Assembly (NCBI GenBank): GCA_900314715.1
Contig: OMWI01000041.1
Span: 1-32,371, forward strand
Reading direction: 5' to 3'
Length of the DNA: 32,371 bases
Origin: an uncultured Prevotellaceae bacterium
GTDB taxonomy: Bacteria; Bacteroidota; Bacteroidia; Bacteroidales; Bacteroidaceae
The position numbers and the translations under genes were made by a program. Each line of letters begins with the position of its first letter. Position 1 is the first letter of the stretch. This document shows, in pieces, positions 8,226-16,879 of the stretch. The notes below the pieces were generated by a model. That model was not told the DNA's origin. It worked only from the letters and a program-made list of their open reading frames with translations, and made no database searches.

Positions 8226-8278
8226 ATTCACATACCAAATAACGGAAAATAAATATTGAGAAAAAGTAAAAATTTTTA

Positions 8279-9742
8279 TCAATTAGTTAAACCCATTGCA
8301 CGTGCACGTTCCATCAACAATTTCATCAATGGTTCGCGCTCGTTAGCCACTTGATTGTCGAGTACGGCATCTTTCATGTATTGCTTTAGCAAACCCACTT
8401 CGCGCCCTGGTTTCAGATGAAGCATTTCCATGATTTCGTTGCCGTCAATACATGGTTGTAGCAGACGCTTGTAATCGCGCTCTTCAAGGTCGTGCAACTT
8501 CTCCCTGACAATCTTGAAATTGTCAAGAAACATTTGCTTTCGTTGGCTATTCTTACTGGTAATGTCAGCTTCGCACAACAACATCAAGTCGTCGATGTCG
8601 TCTCCCGCATCATTGAGAAGTCTTCTGATGGCACTATCCGTCACTTCATTATCGGCAATGACGATAGGTCGCATGTGCAAGTCAACCAATTTCTCCACGT
8701 ATTTCATCTTGATGTCGAGTGGCAATTTCAGTCTCCTGAAAATATTTGCCACCATCTTTGCTCCCACGAAATTGTGGTTGTGGAATGTCCAACCTTGTAT
8801 GGGATCCCAACGCTTGCATTTAGGTTTTCCGATATCATGCAAGAGAGCCGCCCATCTTAGCCAAAGATTTCCATTGTCGCGCTTTGCCACGTTTTCAAGC
8901 ACTTCCAACGTGTGGTAATAGTTGTTTTTGTGAGAACGACCATTACGTGTTTCTACATTATCCAATGCGCACAACTCAGGTAAAATGATGTCTAACAACC
9001 CACTTTCATGAAGGTAATAAAACCCTTTGCTGGGATAGGGAGACATCATAATCTTGTTCAACTCCTCGTGAATGCGCTCTCCGCTAATGATATTGATACG
9101 TTCGGCATAGTCTCGGATTGCCTCAAACGTTTCGTCTTCGATGTAAAAATTCAATTGAGTGGCAAACCTGATGCAGCGCATCATACGCAAAGGGTCATCG
9201 TCGAAAGTGATGTTCGGGTCGAGAGGAGTACGAATAATCCCGTCCTCCATGTCGTCAAGTCCATTGAACGGGTCCAGCAATTCTCCGAACCTACTTTTAT
9301 TCAAGCAGATAGCCAATGCGTTGATAGTGAAATCTCGACGTTTTTGGTCGTCTTCCAACGTTCCCTCTTCAACGACAGGTTTGCGAGAATCGTGATTGTA
9401 ACTTTCTTTCCGTGCTCCAACGAATTCAACGATGACTTCCTCTTTTTCCTTCGGATTGGTCTCGCAGACAGTCTTGTATTTTACTTGAGCGGTTCCGAAA
9501 TTGCGAAACGTGGAAACGTGCGCCTTTCTACCCAGTTTCTTCTTCAATCCCTCTGCTACCTGAATGCCACTACCAATCACCACTACGTCAATATCCTTGT
9601 TTTCGCGTTCCAAAAACAAGTCTCTCACATAGCCACCGATGACGTAGCATTCAACCCCAAGCGAGTCTGCAACTTCAGAAATATTAAGAAAAATGTCTTT
9701 ATTTAGTATTTTAGCCAAATCGGCATTGCTGAAATATCTCAT
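8279..9742 (-). CDS. cca: CCA-adding tRNA nucleotidyltransferase with HD domain
   Basis: This enzyme adds or repairs the CCA end of tRNAs using CTP and ATP. I start it at 9742 (MRYFSNADLAK, 487 residues); the longer frame up to 9871 adds a Phe/Leu-rich leader that crosses the likely promoter. The polymerase beta-like head has GGYVRD at 36-41 and the metal-binding pair D50/D52 (NKDIDVVV). RRDFTINA at 135-142 and DDPLRMMRCIRFA around 182-194 are class II CCA-enzyme signatures. A C-terminal HD phosphohydrolase domain follows, with H277 and LLHDIGKPK (H302/D303). It stands alone between two gaps. Confidence 0.95.
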   Translation of the reverse strand: MRYFSNADLAKILNKDIFLNISEVADSLGVECYVIGGYVRDLFLERENKDIDVVVIGSGIQVAEGLKKKLGRKAHVSTFRNFGTAQVKYKTVCETNPKEKEEVIVEFVGARKESYNHDSRKPVVEEGTLEDDQKRRDFTINALAICLNKSRFGELLDPFNGLDDMEDGIIRTPLDPNITFDDDPLRMMRCIRFATQLNFYIEDETFEAIRDYAERINIISGERIHEELNKIMMSPYPSKGFYYLHESGLLDIILPELCALDNVETRNGRSHKNNYYHTLEVLENVAKRDNGNLWLRWAALLHDIGKPKCKRWDPIQGWTFHNHNFVGAKMVANIFRRLKLPLDIKMKYVEKLVDLHMRPIVIADNEVTDSAIRRLLNDAGDDIDDLMLLCEADITSKNSQRKQMFLDNFKIVREKLHDLEERDYKRLLQPCIDGNEIMEMLHLKPGREVGLLKQYMKDAVLDNQVANEREPLMKLLMERARAMGLTN

Positions 9743-9763
9743 TACAATCTTTATTTGCGGATG

Positions 9764-9771
9764 CAAAAATA
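9764..9771 (-). promoter_or_regulatory. Candidate -7 element of cca
   Basis: CAAAAATA on the plus strand reads TATTTTTG on the minus strand, fitting TAnnTTTG, 22 bases from the chosen cca start. No matching TTTG is seen 19-21 bases further upstream. The position supports the start at 9742 over the longer frame. Confidence 0.45.
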
Positions 9772-9887
9772 ATAATAAAAAATGAAAGAATGAAAAAATA
9801 AAACTCCGAAAAGTTAAAAGGTTGAAAGATTTTAAGTGGTCTTTTACATTTTGTGGATTCTCACGGCACACTTTACAAATTTATTTG

Positions 9888-9895
9888 TAATTTTG
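9888..9895 (+). promoter_or_regulatory. Candidate -7 element of the small lipoprotein gene
   Basis: TAATTTTG lies only 5 bases before the ATG at 9901. It shares the wider word TTATTTGTAAnTTTGC with the site before hflX (17021-17036). If used as in Bacteroides, the transcript would start within a few bases of the ATG. No -33 TTTG is present at the right distance. Confidence 0.4.
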
Positions 9896-9900
9896 CCGCC

Positions 9901-10311
9901 ATGAAAAATGGTTTATGGATAATAGCCCTGACAATTCTGATTGCCAGTTGTAAGGAAATGACCGAAGACGATAAGGCTTCGACATTACTGTCTGAGATAG
10001 AATCATTGTATGAGAAAGGAGAGTTTTCCACCACACTTGATTCGATAGAGGCATTGCGTTCGAAATTTCCACGTGCGGTACAATCGAGAAAACGCGCACT
10101 CGTGCTTTGGCAAAATGCCTCGTTGAAGATGGCTCAAATCGACATTGCCCATACCGATTCGGCCTTGCAATCAACTATGAACCAAATGGAAAGTGAAGAT
10201 AATATTTACAAACGAAACATGCTGGGAGTGAAGTGCGACTCGTTAAGAGCCCGTTATGAAGCGATGTGTGGAGTGGTTAGGATGATACACTTACGGCAAA
10301 AAGACCAATAA
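9901..10311 (+). CDS. Small helical lipoprotein of unknown function
   Basis: I do not recognise a named family. The 136-residue product starts with a lipoprotein signal ending in C17 (TILIASC), so it should be anchored in the envelope. The rest is charged and helical: residues about 20-50 (STLLSEIESLYEKGEFSTTL) look like a TPR-type helix pair, and about 75-125 could form a coiled coil. I start it at ATG 9901 rather than 9853 because only the shorter form begins with the signal and because a -7 promoter motif lies at 9888-9895. It precedes the DUF1599 gene, which has its own promoter at 10315-10346. Confidence 0.7.
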   Translation: MKNGLWIIALTILIASCKEMTEDDKASTLLSEIESLYEKGEFSTTLDSIEALRSKFPRAVQSRKRALVLWQNASLKMAQIDIAHTDSALQSTMNQMESEDNIYKRNMLGVKCDSLRARYEAMCGVVRMIHLRQKDQ

Positions 10312-10314
10312 CAT

Positions 10315-10346
10315 TTTGGTTGTTTCGGTAATTATGATTAATTTTG
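10315..10346 (+). promoter_or_regulatory. Promoter of the DUF1599-DoxX-tpiA operon
   Basis: TTTG at 10315-10318, exactly 20 bases, then TAATTTTG at 10339-10346 is a full match to the Bacteroidetes promoter consensus. If the last G is about -4, transcription begins near 10350. That leaves a leader of about 5 bases before the ATG at 10355, so the mRNA would be nearly leaderless. Confidence 0.7.
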
Positions 10347-10354
10347 CAAACGTT

Positions 10355-10897
10355 ATGACAAAACAGAATACAGAGCAGCAGTTTAGGGATGTGATACGCG
10401 AATGTCGTACCTTGTTCGAGAATAAGTTGCATGACTATAGTGCATCGTGGCGTATATTGCGTCCATCTTCCTTGACTGACCAACTCTTTATCAAGGCAAA
10501 GCGCATTCGGTCGTTGGAAATCAAGAAGGAATCTCTGGTGGGCGAGGGTATAAGACCTGAGTTTATCGGCCTCATCAACTATGGTATCATTGGTTTGATA
10601 CAGTTGGATAAAGGATATGTAGATGAGGTAGACGTGAGCAATGCGGAGGCTTTGGAACTATATGACAAGTTCTCGCAAGTGGCTCTGGAACTAATGATCA
10701 AGAAAAACCACGACTATGACGAAGCTTGGCGAAGCATGCGAGTAAGCAGTTATACGGATTTCATATTGACGAAGATTCAGAGAATCAAGGAAATTGAAGA
10801 CATCAATGGAGCAACGTTGGTTTCCGAGGGAATTGACGCTAACTACATGGATATTATAAACTATGCCGTTTTCGGCGTTATCAAGTTAAGTGAATAA
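10355..10897 (+). CDS. DUF1599 protein with two repeats
   Basis: This 180-residue protein belongs to DUF1599 (also called nucleotide modification associated domain 1), a Bacteroidetes family with no settled role that I know of. The domain occurs twice. The halves share the pattern K-x-HDY-x3-WR-x2-R-x-SS-x-TD, then K-x2-RI, LVxEGI and INYxxxG; the first half has KLHDYSASWRILRPSS and the second KNHDYDEAWRSMRVSS. I start it at ATG 10355 rather than 10316 because of the promoter at 10315-10346. Its end overlaps the DoxX gene start by 8 bases, indicating coupled translation. The conserved His, Asp, Trp and Arg suggest a binding or catalytic site, but that is inference. Confidence 0.85.
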   Translation: MTKQNTEQQFRDVIRECRTLFENKLHDYSASWRILRPSSLTDQLFIKAKRIRSLEIKKESLVGEGIRPEFIGLINYGIIGLIQLDKGYVDEVDVSNAEALELYDKFSQVALELMIKKNHDYDEAWRSMRVSSYTDFILTKIQRIKEIEDINGATLVSEGIDANYMDIINYAVFGVIKLSE

Positions 10898-12221
10898 GAC
10901 GAAGACCATATTAGTCAACATCAGTCGGTTCATACTTGCCGTCGTTTTTATTTTTTCAGGATACGTAAAGGCAATTGATCCGTTAGGTACTCAATACAAG
11001 ATACAAGATTATCTGTCGGCATTGGGAATGGGAGAATTCATCCCCGAAGTATTGATACTTTGTCTATCGGTTGCTTTGTCTGCGTTTGAGTTCAGCTTGG
11101 GCATCATGATGCTGTTTGCCATTCAGCGCAGGGTAATCTCCAAACTGACGGTGGCATTTCTTGTGGTAATGACGATAGTCACTCTATGGATAGCCATTGC
11201 AAATCCCATATCAGATTGTGGTTGTTTCGGAGATGCAATCATTCTTACCAATGTCCAGACATTTTGCAAGAACGTGGTCTTGTTGTTGTTGGCAATTATC
11301 GTTGCCATTTGGCCATTGAGAATGAAAAGGCTCATTTCTCATACCAACCAATGGATTGTAACCAACTATTCCGTCTTGTTCATCTTGTCGTGTAGCATCT
11401 ATAGCTTGTATATCTTGCCCGTGTTCGACTTTCGTCCTTATCACATAGGAGCAGACATCAAGAAGGGTATGGAGATTCCCGCTGATGCTCCCCAACCAAA
11501 GTTTGAGACGACGTTCATCATGGAAAAGGACGGTGTGAAAAAGGAGTTTACCTTGGAAAACTATCCTGACTCTACTTGGACATTCATAGATAGCAAGACC
11601 GTGCAAACGGAAGCGGGATATGTGCCACCTATTCACGACTTCTCGATAGTCCTGAACGGCAATGAAGACATTACGCAACAAGTATTGGATGACCCGAGAT
11701 ACACGTTGTTGTTGATTTCTCCACATTTGGAAAAAGCCGATGATAGCAATTTTGGAGTTTTCGACCAGTTGTATGAGTTTGCCCAAGAACAAGAGATACC
11801 GTTTTATTGCTTGACGGCAAGTACGAAGAAAGCCCAGAAAAGATGGCAGGATTTGACGGGAGCGGAATATCCTTTTTGCCTGACGGACGAAATCACGTTG
11901 AAGACGATGATACGTAGTAATCCTGGGTTGATGTTGTTGAAACAGGGTGTCGTGATGTGGAAATGGAGCGACAATAATTTGCCCGACTTAGATGAACTCA
12001 ATGATTTGATGCGTGAAATCGACAAAGGCGAAATACCAGAAGATAGTGCTCCTGAAAAGATTATCTTCATCTTGTTGTGGTTTATATTGCCATTGGCATT
12101 GTTGACGTTGGCAGATCGCACTTGGGCTTGGTCGAAATGGTTAAGAAGAAAACAAAGTTATCATAATATTTTTAAACGTTTAAAAAAGAATAAAGATGAG
12201 AAAGAAAATTGTAGCAGGTAA
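10890..12221 (+). CDS. DoxX/MauE-like membrane protein with thioredoxin-like C-terminal domain
   Basis: The 443-residue product starts with GTG inside the DUF1599 gene. Residues 1-175 hold about five membrane segments in the DoxX/MauE pattern, with [12 protein letters not shown] near 23-34 and SDCGCFGD (C110, C112) at the end of the fourth segment. A soluble part (about 190-385) includes [20 protein letters not shown] and a [14 protein letters not shown] strand typical of thioredoxin-like folds, but shows no CxxC. A last membrane segment lies near 390-412. MauE relatives take part in disulfide or redox handling; a redox role is inferred. The end overlaps tpiA by 26 bases. Confidence 0.85.
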   Translation: MNKTKTILVNISRFILAVVFIFSGYVKAIDPLGTQYKIQDYLSALGMGEFIPEVLILCLSVALSAFEFSLGIMMLFAIQRRVISKLTVAFLVVMTIVTLWIAIANPISDCGCFGDAIILTNVQTFCKNVVLLLLAIIVAIWPLRMKRLISHTNQWIVTNYSVLFILSCSIYSLYILPVFDFRPYHIGADIKKGMEIPADAPQPKFETTFIMEKDGVKKEFTLENYPDSTWTFIDSKTVQTEAGYVPPIHDFSIVLNGNEDITQQVLDDPRYTLLLISPHLEKADDSNFGVFDQLYEFAQEQEIPFYCLTASTKKAQKRWQDLTGAEYPFCLTDEITLKTMIRSNPGLMLLKQGVVMWKWSDNNLPDLDELNDLMREIDKGEIPEDSAPEKIIFILLWFILPLALLTLADRTWAWSKWLRRKQSYHNIFKRLKKNKDEKENCSR

Positions 12222-12954
12222 CTGGAAAATGAACATGAACCTGCAAGATGGTATTGCTTTGGCAAAAGAACTCAATGAGACATTAACGGCAGAGAAACCT
12301 AATTGTGGCGTTGTAATATGCACTCCATTCATTCACTTGGCTTCTATCGCTCAGTTCCTCAATCAAGAAGTAATCGGTCTTGGAGCAGAGAATTGCGCTG
12401 ATAAGGAAAAGGGTGCTTTTACGGGTGAGGTATCTGCTGAAATGGTAAAGAGCACGGGTGCTCAATATGTGATTTTGGGTCACTCTGAGCGTCGTGAATA
12501 TTACAACGAGACACCAGAAATCTTGAAAGAGAAGGTGCTGTTGGCATTGAAGAATGACTTGAAGGTTATCTTCTGTATTGGCGAAACACTCGAAGAGCGT
12601 GAGGCTGGCAAGCAGAATGAAGTGGTGAAAGCAGAACTTGAAGGTAGCGTATTCAATCTTTCAGAGGAAGATTTCCGTAAGATCGTGATTGCTTACGAGC
12701 CAATCTGGGCTATCGGAACAGGTAAGACCGCTACATCTGACCAAGCTGAGGAGATTCACGCTTATATCCGTAGCATCATCGCAGAGAAGTATGGCAAAGA
12801 AGTAGCTGAAGATACAACTATCCTCTATGGTGGTAGTTGCAAGGCAAGCAATGCTCCAGAGCTCTTTGCAAAGCCTGACATCGATGGTGGCTTGATTGGT
12901 GGTGCTTCTTTGAAGGCTGCTGATTTCAAGGGAATCATTGATGCATGGAAATAA
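12196..12954 (+). CDS. tpiA: Triosephosphate isomerase
   Basis: This cytoplasmic glycolytic enzyme interconverts dihydroxyacetone phosphate and glyceraldehyde 3-phosphate. The 252-residue product is normal for the family. Catalytic residues are in place: N9 and K11 in GNWKMN, H96 in LGHSERR, E168 in [13 protein letters not shown] (the flexible loop), and the phosphate-binding YGGSC near 225, with Cys where Val is commoner. The start lies 26 bases inside the DoxX gene in another frame. Codon choice looks more uniform than in its neighbours, as expected for a highly expressed gene. Confidence 0.98.
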   Translation: MRKKIVAGNWKMNMNLQDGIALAKELNETLTAEKPNCGVVICTPFIHLASIAQFLNQEVIGLGAENCADKEKGAFTGEVSAEMVKSTGAQYVILGHSERREYYNETPEILKEKVLLALKNDLKVIFCIGETLEEREAGKQNEVVKAELEGSVFNLSEEDFRKIVIAYEPIWAIGTGKTATSDQAEEIHAYIRSIIAEKYGKEVAEDTTILYGGSCKASNAPELFAKPDIDGGLIGGASLKAADFKGIIDAWK

Positions 12955-12979
12955 TATAAGGTATATACCTTGTTCATGG

Positions 12980-13010
12980 AAGTCAGGTGGGGATTTCCAT
13001 CACCTGACTT
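12980..13010 (+). terminator. Hairpin after tpiA, possible terminator or attenuator
   Basis: AAGTCAGGTG (12980-12989) pairs perfectly with CACCTGACTT (13001-13010). An alternative, mutually exclusive pair is ATGGAA (12976-12981) with TTCCAT (12995-13000). The T-tract is weak (TCCACTATTT), so it may slow rather than end transcription before the SPOR gene at 13065. Confidence 0.45.
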
Positions 13011-13064
13011 TCCACTATTTGATGATATAATTACATCAATCAATACATAAAGTCAAAAGAAAAG

Positions 13065-13793
13065 ATGAAACAACTCGTACTATTTTTGTTCGCGTTATGT
13101 TTTCACACCGCGGTAACAGCGCAAAGTTATACGGATCACTTGCAGAAGAAAGTGCAAGGCCATGGAACCGTAACCGTCAACCAAAGCAAGGAAATTGATG
13201 ATTTGGTGAATGGGAAAGTCCAATTAACTACCCCAAAACAAAACACGTCTAAAACTAATACTAACAACAATAGCACTAAACCCAAAACGGACAATGCTGA
13301 TTCTAAGAAGACAGTTGCGGATAACCCGCAAAATGTGATTACCCAAGATAAACCCGAAAAGACTGAAGAGGAAAAACGGGAAGAGCAAGCGCAGAGAGAA
13401 AGAGAAGAACAACTGCGTAGGGAAAAGGAAGAGTATGCCCGTAAGTTGGCAGAACAAAGATTGCAAGAAGCTGAAGAGAATGGTGAGGGCAACGTGATTG
13501 ATACCAGTAAGAAAGTGATGCGCCAAAGCTATAAGGTGAATGGCTATCGCGTACAAGCTTATCTTGGTGGAAACTCTCGTGCTGACCGTGAGAAAGCTCA
13601 GCAAATTGGCAATGCCATCAAAAAGAAATATCCCCTCGAACCAATCTACGTGCATTTCTATTCACCAAGATGGACATGTAGGGTAGGCAATTATCGTACA
13701 TACGAGGATGCAAAGGAAATGCTTGATAAAATCAAGAAGATGGGTTATAAACAAGCTACCATCCTGAAGGGAAAGATTACCGTGCAATATTAA
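13065..13793 (+). CDS. Exported SPOR-domain protein
   Basis: SPOR domains bind denuded peptidoglycan at division sites. The 242-residue product has a signal peptide (MKQLVLFLFALCFHTAVTAQ). A Thr/Asn/Lys-rich linker (about 45-95) and a strongly charged Glu/Arg/Lys helix (about 100-145, EEEKREEQAQREREEQLRR) follow. The SPOR domain occupies about 162-242: YRVQAYLGGNSRADREKA, then WTCRVGNYRTYEDAKEML. The Gln/Arg and R-x-G-x-Y features match the family. It is 9 bases before folE, so cotranscription is likely although the two roles are unrelated. Confidence 0.88.
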   Translation: MKQLVLFLFALCFHTAVTAQSYTDHLQKKVQGHGTVTVNQSKEIDDLVNGKVQLTTPKQNTSKTNTNNNSTKPKTDNADSKKTVADNPQNVITQDKPEKTEEEKREEQAQREREEQLRREKEEYARKLAEQRLQEAEENGEGNVIDTSKKVMRQSYKVNGYRVQAYLGGNSRADREKAQQIGNAIKKKYPLEPIYVHFYSPRWTCRVGNYRTYEDAKEMLDKIKKMGYKQATILKGKITVQY

Positions 13794-13802
13794 TGATATA
13801 TA

Positions 13803-14396
13803 ATGAATCCAGAAATAGAATTTAGAGAAGGATTAGACGAACTTGCATCGCATTACCGTGAGGTGTTGAAGTTGTTGGGTGAGGATCCTGAGCGTGAAGG
13901 ATTGGAGAAAACGCCAATTCGAGTGGCTAAGGCAATGCAGGTTTTGACTCGTGGATATTCTCAAGACCCACACAAAGTGCTAACTGACGCACTCTTCGCG
14001 GAGAAGTATAATCAGATGGTTATCGTGAAAGACATTGATGTCTTTTCTCTTTGCGAACATCACATGTTGCCTTTTTATGGGAAAGCGCATGTTGCTTATA
14101 TTCCCAATGGCTATATCACGGGCTTGTCAAAGATTGCCCGAGTGGTGGATATATATAGTCATCGGTTGCAAGTTCAAGAAAGATTGACTCAACAGATAAA
14201 GGATTGCATACAACAAACCTTGAAACCGCTTGGCGTGATGGTGGTTATAGAGGCAAAACACATGTGTATGCAGATGCGAGGTGTAGAGAAACAAAGTGCC
14301 ATTACGACAACGAGTGATTTTAGTGGTGCTTTCAACCAAGCGAAGACGCGTGAAGAATTCATGAATCTTTTACGTGGTGAGTCGAAGAGAATATAA
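13803..14396 (+). CDS. folE: GTP cyclohydrolase I
   Basis: This enzyme converts GTP to 7,8-dihydroneopterin triphosphate, the first step to folate and other pterins. The 197-residue product has the zinc ligands C84 and H87 ([20 protein letters not shown]) and C155 ([15 protein letters not shown]). The [20 protein letters not shown] segment, split here over 107-126, is the family signature, and the tail ends [19 protein letters not shown]. It starts 9 bases after the SPOR gene and is 21 bases before the DUF4840 gene. Confidence 0.98.
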   Translation: MNPEIEFREGLDELASHYREVLKLLGEDPEREGLEKTPIRVAKAMQVLTRGYSQDPHKVLTDALFAEKYNQMVIVKDIDVFSLCEHHMLPFYGKAHVAYIPNGYITGLSKIARVVDIYSHRLQVQERLTQQIKDCIQQTLKPLGVMVVIEAKHMCMQMRGVEKQSAITTTSDFSGAFNQAKTREEFMNLLRGESKRI

Positions 14397-14417
14397 TTTC
14401 AACATAATAATAATGAT

Positions 14418-15071
14418 ATGAAAGCAGTTTTAAATACAAAAAAGATATTGGTGGTCATGATGGTTGGAGTCTTGGTTTCATTGGCTTCATGCAACTCCAA
14501 TGATGATTCATCGCCATACGTGTTTGTTCCTCTCACGCAAGCAGAGAAAACACAACAGATTAACCAGATGCAGGGAGATTATGTAGGGTATATACATTAT
14601 AATTATAGTTATTTGTACTATGCATACATGGATTCCGTCAAGGTGAATTGGAATGTTCGTGCCAATGATTCTACGCTTACCATTCAGAATTTCCCGATGA
14701 AAGTATTTGTGGAAAATATAGTGGACAAGAATATGAGAGAGGCTTTGCAAAACGATAGCATACATTCCATTCCTTCAAGAGTGGTTTTGTATCGTCCTTG
14801 GGGAACTACGGGAACGTTGCAAAATGCCTATTTTAATTTCATACCTAAAGGTTCAAGCGATTTTATGGTTGAGATACCACTTGAAATTGATGGAGTAGAG
14901 AAGAAGGTTTCGTTTATCTTTAATTCCGTATATATGAATTCAACCTATTCTGTTGGTGCATTCAACACCAATGAGATGGCGTTTAACATGATTCTCAAAC
15001 AATTGAAGATAGAAGGAGAACGAACATACGACGCCAATACGTTGGTTGTATTTTACGGGAAGAAATCATAA
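14418..15071 (+). CDS. Lipoprotein, DUF4840-like
   Basis: The 217-residue product starts with a lipoprotein signal ending in C25 (LVSLASC), followed by an Asn/Asp/Ser-rich spacer typical of outer membrane lipoproteins in Bacteroidetes. The body (about 38-217) has QTQ-like start residues [19 protein letters not shown] and several predicted beta strands. I think it belongs to DUF4840, a Bacteroidetes family without known function, but this rests on memory of the family and not on a search. It is 21 bases after folE and 13 before the exonuclease gene, in the same direction. Confidence 0.7.
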   Translation: MKAVLNTKKILVVMMVGVLVSLASCNSNDDSSPYVFVPLTQAEKTQQINQMQGDYVGYIHYNYSYLYYAYMDSVKVNWNVRANDSTLTIQNFPMKVFVENIVDKNMREALQNDSIHSIPSRVVLYRPWGTTGTLQNAYFNFIPKGSSDFMVEIPLEIDGVEKKVSFIFNSVYMNSTYSVGAFNTNEMAFNMILKQLKIEGERTYDANTLVVFYGKKS

Positions 15072-15084
15072 ATTAATTGAAGAT

Positions 15085-15834
15085 ATGAGATTTATTTCGT
15101 GGAATGTCAATGGACTTCGCGCATGTGTAGGTAAGGGATTCGAGGAATCGTTCTCCAAGTTGGATGCAGACTTCTTTTGTTTGCAAGAAACCAAAATGCA
15201 AGCTGACCAACTCGACTTGCAATTCCCTGGATATGAGTCGTTTTGGAATTTTGCAGATAAGAAAGGTTATTCTGGAACGGCTATTTACACTCGCCAAAAA
15301 CCGATACAAGTAACGTATGGGATAGGTATTGATGAGCACGACCATGAAGGTAGAGTCATTACCATGGAAATGGAAGACTTCTATCTCATTACTTGTTACA
15401 CGCCAAACTCACAAGATGGCTTGCGCAGATTGGATTATCGTATGAAATGGGAAGATGATTTCATGGATTATCTCAAACGGTTGGATGCTGTCAAGCCTAT
15501 CATTCTTTGTGGAGACCTAAACGTGGCTCACGAGGAAATCGACTTGAAGAATCCTAAAACCAATCGAAAGAATGCGGGATTTACCGATGAGGAGCGAGCA
15601 AAGATGACAAGATTGTTGTCGAATGGATTTATCGACTCTTTCCGTCAATTATATCCAGAACAAGTAACATACTCTTGGTGGTCTTATCGTTTTCGTGCCC
15701 GTGAGAAGAATGCTGGTTGGCGCATCGACTATTTCATCGTTTCAGAGCGTTTACTTCAGCGCATAAAAGATGCCAAGATTCATACTGAGATTCTTGGCAG
15801 TGATCATTGTCCCGTGGAGTTGGAATTGTTGTAA
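15085..15834 (+). CDS. xth: Exodeoxyribonuclease III (AP endonuclease)
   Basis: This DNA repair enzyme cuts at abasic sites and removes 3' blocks. I start it at ATG 15085 ([16 protein letters not shown], 249 residues) because the strand-forming N-terminus begins there; the frame is open back to 15046 inside the lipoprotein gene. Catalytic residues are present: N7, E35 (LQETKMQ), D144 and N146 ([12 protein letters not shown]), and D240/H241 ([10 protein letters not shown]). WRIDYFIVS near 212-220 is also conserved. A strong terminator follows at 15897-15924. Confidence 0.96.
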   Translation: MRFISWNVNGLRACVGKGFEESFSKLDADFFCLQETKMQADQLDLQFPGYESFWNFADKKGYSGTAIYTRQKPIQVTYGIGIDEHDHEGRVITMEMEDFYLITCYTPNSQDGLRRLDYRMKWEDDFMDYLKRLDAVKPIILCGDLNVAHEEIDLKNPKTNRKNAGFTDEERAKMTRLLSNGFIDSFRQLYPEQVTYSWWSYRFRAREKNAGWRIDYFIVSERLLQRIKDAKIHTEILGSDHCPVELELL

Positions 15835-15883
15835 TCGTCAAATACCCAACTCCGTCGGGTAAAGATTATAGATAGGTTTCTCA

Positions 15884-16180
15884 TCAACCCCTCATCAACC
15901 ATTCATTGAAGTGAATGGTTTTTTGTTGGTCGCATTGAGAGAACTTATCTTCTTTTGGTATTGTGATTCCATCTTCCTTATTCTCCCTATGAAAGACTTG
16001 GTCTACAATCTCAGGGAAGAACGTTATGAGAATGATAAATAAGAAGAAAATGATGGCAATTGGCCATATAATTATCTTTAATAATCTTTTGTTCCTGCTA
16101 AACCTATGCTTTGAATGATGATGATGGTGATGATGATGGTGGGTGTGTCCACTACTGCTTGTCATGTTGCTTTCACTCAT
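15884..16180 (-). CDS. Small membrane protein with a nine-histidine tract
   Basis: I recognise no family. The 98-residue product begins MSESNMTSSSGHT, then nine consecutive His, then SKHRFSRNKR. One membrane segment (about 35-56, IIIWPIAIIFFLFIILITFF) follows, then a charged tail. The positive residues before the membrane segment place the His tract in the cytoplasm by the positive-inside rule. The tract is encoded by mixed CAC/CAT codons, so it is less prone to simple slippage. The start is 15 bases after the DUF4251 lipoprotein gene, suggesting an operon. Its 3' end overlaps the convergent terminator of the exonuclease gene, which slightly lowers confidence that the last residues are constrained. 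Confidence 0.65.
   Translation of the reverse strand: MSESNMTSSSGHTHHHHHHHHHSKHRFSRNKRLLKIIIWPIAIIFFLFIILITFFPEIVDQVFHRENKEDGITIPKEDKFSQCDQQKTIHFNEWLMRG
15897..15924 (+). terminator. Intrinsic terminator of the folE-xth operon
   Basis: AACCATTCA (15897-15905) pairs with TGAATGGTT (15912-15920) over 9 bp with loop TTGAAG, followed by a run of T to 15924. It lies about 60 bases after the exonuclease stop and inside the 3' end of the convergent small gene. Confidence 0.85.
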
Positions 16181-16195
16181 GTCTTATGATATATA

Positions 16196-16702
16196 TTAAT
16201 TGTTGATAGTCATTTCTCCATTATATTGAATTCCTTCACGGTTGAGGCTCCTTACGAATATAGAAGCTCTGCCGTTAGTGAATACGTCAATTTGGTATAG
16301 TATTTCGTCGAAGTGTTTCTTGACGATAATGTTTACTTGTCGCAAATCCTTCCTTACTTGACTTACTTGATAGCTTGCCATAGGACCCTTATAACTCAAT
16401 CCTCCATCATCCGTACCATATTCAGCGCGATATGCAACGCCGAAAAACGGGATGTATGCATCGATGGAATCATTGTTTACGCGGATGTAATAACCATATT
16501 CCAGATTGCGCGAGGGCATACTGTTGGGAATCATATAGTTCATGTCAATCTTGAATGAACGATTCGCAAGAGAATCATCCACCATTTGTGCTATCTTCAT
16601 TTGCAATGCTCGTTTTTCCTCTCTTGACATTTGAGACGTTGAGCAACTCATGATGAGCAAAACGAAGATGGCTCCTAAGAGAATCTTATTCCATATCCGC
16701 AT
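16196..16702 (-). CDS. DUF4251 family lipoprotein
   Basis: The 168-residue product has a lipoprotein signal ending in C20 (FVLLIMSC). The rest matches my memory of DUF4251, a Bacteroidetes family of unknown role: FKIDMNYMIPNSMPSRNL near 55-72, DSIDAYIPFFGVAYRAEYG near 80-98, GGLSYKGP, and a C-terminal NREGIQYNGEM. A helical segment (SREEKRALQMKIAQMVDDSL) follows the signal. It has a fair promoter at 16737-16768 and is followed 15 bases later by the His-rich membrane protein gene. Confidence 0.82.
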   Translation of the reverse strand: MRIWNKILLGAIFVLLIMSCSTSQMSREEKRALQMKIAQMVDDSLANRSFKIDMNYMIPNSMPSRNLEYGYYIRVNNDSIDAYIPFFGVAYRAEYGTDDGGLSYKGPMASYQVSQVRKDLRQVNIIVKKHFDEILYQIDVFTNGRASIFVRSLNREGIQYNGEMTINN

Positions 16703-16736
16703 GATTGACCGTAAGCGACAAAACCGTTTGACGATG

Positions 16737-16768
16737 CAAAATTAGAAAGATTATTTCATTTAGGCAAT
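16737..16768 (-). promoter_or_regulatory. Promoter of the DUF4251 lipoprotein gene
   Basis: On the minus strand TAATTTTG (plus 16737-16744) is preceded, 20 bases upstream, by ATTG (plus 16765-16768), a 3-of-4 match to the -33 TTTG. The start would be near 16733, giving a leader of about 31 bases. Confidence 0.55.
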
Positions 16769-16810
16769 TTTATTAGTGAAAATTATTGATTTAGTGGTCG
16801 AAAAGTTTTC

Positions 16811-16831
16811 AAAATGTCACATTTTCAATCA
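16811..16831 (+). repeat. Short copy of the inverted-repeat flanks
   Basis: AAAATGTCAC (16811-16820) runs directly into CATTTTCAATCA (16820-16831, sharing one C). In the left region the same two words sit at 240-249 and 281-292, with 31 bases of GTCAC iteron sequence between them. The site thus looks like an internally deleted or ancestral form of the larger element. In both places a 22-base repeat array lies within about 50 bases. Confidence 0.6.
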
Positions 16832-16879
16832 CTTTCAGAGATTATTCGCGTGAATTTCATACATATTGTTTGTGAGACG

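Larger units (their letters stand above)
7951..8278. other. Intergenic region between efflux operon and cca
   Basis: No gene is seen. It holds the candidate promoter element of the efflux operon (8074-8081, minus) and, nearer cca, two hairpins: CGTTC-AAG-GAACG (190-202 of the 8000 block) and ACAAGAAA/TTTCTTGT (8205-8225). The leader of the efflux mRNA would be about 120 bases, long enough for regulation, but I recognise no riboswitch or attenuator. Confidence 0.6.
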
